NCBI GenBank assembly: GCA_023444705.1
Contig: JAEXMB010000011.1
Coordinates: forward strand, 1 to 7,088
Origin: Pseudomonadota bacterium
Lineage (GTDB): Bacteria; Pseudomonadota; Alphaproteobacteria; Micavibrionales; UBA2020
DNA: 7,088 bases
Reading direction: 5' to 3'
Each line of letters opens with the position of its first letter. Position 1 is the stretch's first letter. Shown piece after piece: positions 6,654-7,088 of the stretch. Made by a program: the position numbers and the translations under genes. The notes beneath the pieces were generated by a model, which searched no databases, was not told where the DNA came from, and was given only the letters and a program-made list of their open reading frames with translations.

Positions 6654-7088
6654 TCCGAGGTGTAGAGGTTATAGCCGACGGTCGAGAAATCAGACATCCA
6701 CAGCTTTTCGAGGTTGTAGAACGCGCGCACTTCGGGACGGAAAAGATGCACAATCACATCGCCCGCATCAAGAATGACCCAGTCGCCCGTGCCTTTGCCT
6801 TCGATACGGCAGCGGAAACCCTCTTTGCCAAGGGCTTGTTTGAGCTTTTCAGCCATCGCGCCGACATGGCGCGACGAGGTACCCGAAACAATCACCATGT
6901 AATCGGCAATGGCGGATTTTCCGGCCAGATTGATCGAGATCAGGTTCTCGCCCTTTTCCTTGTCGAGCGCGGCCATCACGATATCGAACATTTTATGGCC
7001 GGTGCCTTTTTTGGCAGGCGCGGCGGCGGGCTTTTTCGCAACAGGTGCGCTTTTGACGGCGGCGGGTTTTTTCGGTGCTGTCTTGGGC
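6650..7088 (-). CDS. rsfS: Ribosomal silencing factor RsfS with N-terminal extension (start outside window)
   Basis: RsfS binds ribosomal protein uL14 on the free 50S subunit and blocks joining with 30S, lowering translation under starvation. The conserved domain begins about at the Met at 6991 (FDIVMAALDKEKGENLI). It contains the family segments DYMVIVSGTSSRHVGAMAEK and WVILDAGDVIVHLFRPEVR followed by AFYNLEKLW. Counted from that Met, the protein is 113 residues, a normal RsfS length. However, the frame stays open to the window edge without a stop. The 32 further codons encode a Lys/Ala/Pro-rich stretch (ending KKAPAAAPAKKGTGHK), and no good ribosome binding site precedes 6991. I therefore treat the gene as partial at its 5' end; a start at 6991 remains the alternative. 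It overlaps rlmH by 4 bases, the usual partner order. Confidence 0.9.
   Translation of the reverse strand, partial: PKTAPKKPAAVKSAPVAKKPAAAPAKKGTGHKMFDIVMAALDKEKGENLISINLAGKSAIADYMVIVSGTSSRHVGAMAEKLKQALGKEGFRCRIEGKGTGDWVILDAGDVIVHLFRPEVRAFYNLEKLWMSDFSTVGYNLYTSE

Overview
This window reads as core chromosome of an alphaproteobacterium of moderately high GC content. The evidence is the TolA C-terminal domain type, TolB with 44-residue propeller repeats, and above all the gene order rsfS-rlmH-envC-like-ctpA-divergent polysaccharide deacetylase-rppH, an arrangement typical of Alphaproteobacteria. I cannot name a genus. There are no mobile elements, RNA genes, CRISPR arrays or phage genes, and almost every base is coding.

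The left part (about 1-1861, + strand) is the end of a tol operon: the 3' part of tolA, running in from the left edge, then complete tolB after a 30-bp gap. These encode the inner-membrane-anchored energy transducer and the periplasmic propeller of the Tol-Pal system, which pulls the outer membrane inward during constriction. The gene pal, which usually follows tolB, is not there. Instead tolB runs into a strong terminator at about 1874-1907 whose A-rich and T-rich flanks suit it to both strands.

The rest (1919-7088, - strand) is one compact gene cluster, read from right to left: rsfS (ribosome silencing factor, with a Lys/Ala/Pro-rich N-terminal stretch running off the window), rlmH (23S rRNA m3-psi-1915 methyltransferase), an EnvC/LytM-type murein hydrolase activator with a degenerate metal site, ctpA (S41 PDZ protease with intact Ser/Lys dyad), a YibQ-type divergent polysaccharide deacetylase, and rppH (Nudix RNA 5' pyrophosphohydrolase). 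Four of the five junctions overlap by 1 or 4 bases (ATGA or TAATG), implying cotranscription and translational coupling. Only rlmH to envC has a gap, of about 43 nt.

Functionally the cluster joins ribosome maturation and hibernation, septal and envelope peptidoglycan remodelling with its proteolytic control, and mRNA decay. It converges on the Tol genes, which act in the same envelope-constriction process. I found no clearly new system. The points most worth a second look are the RsfS extension, the missing pal, the degenerate deacetylase motif, and the coupling of the degenerate M23 factor to CtpA.
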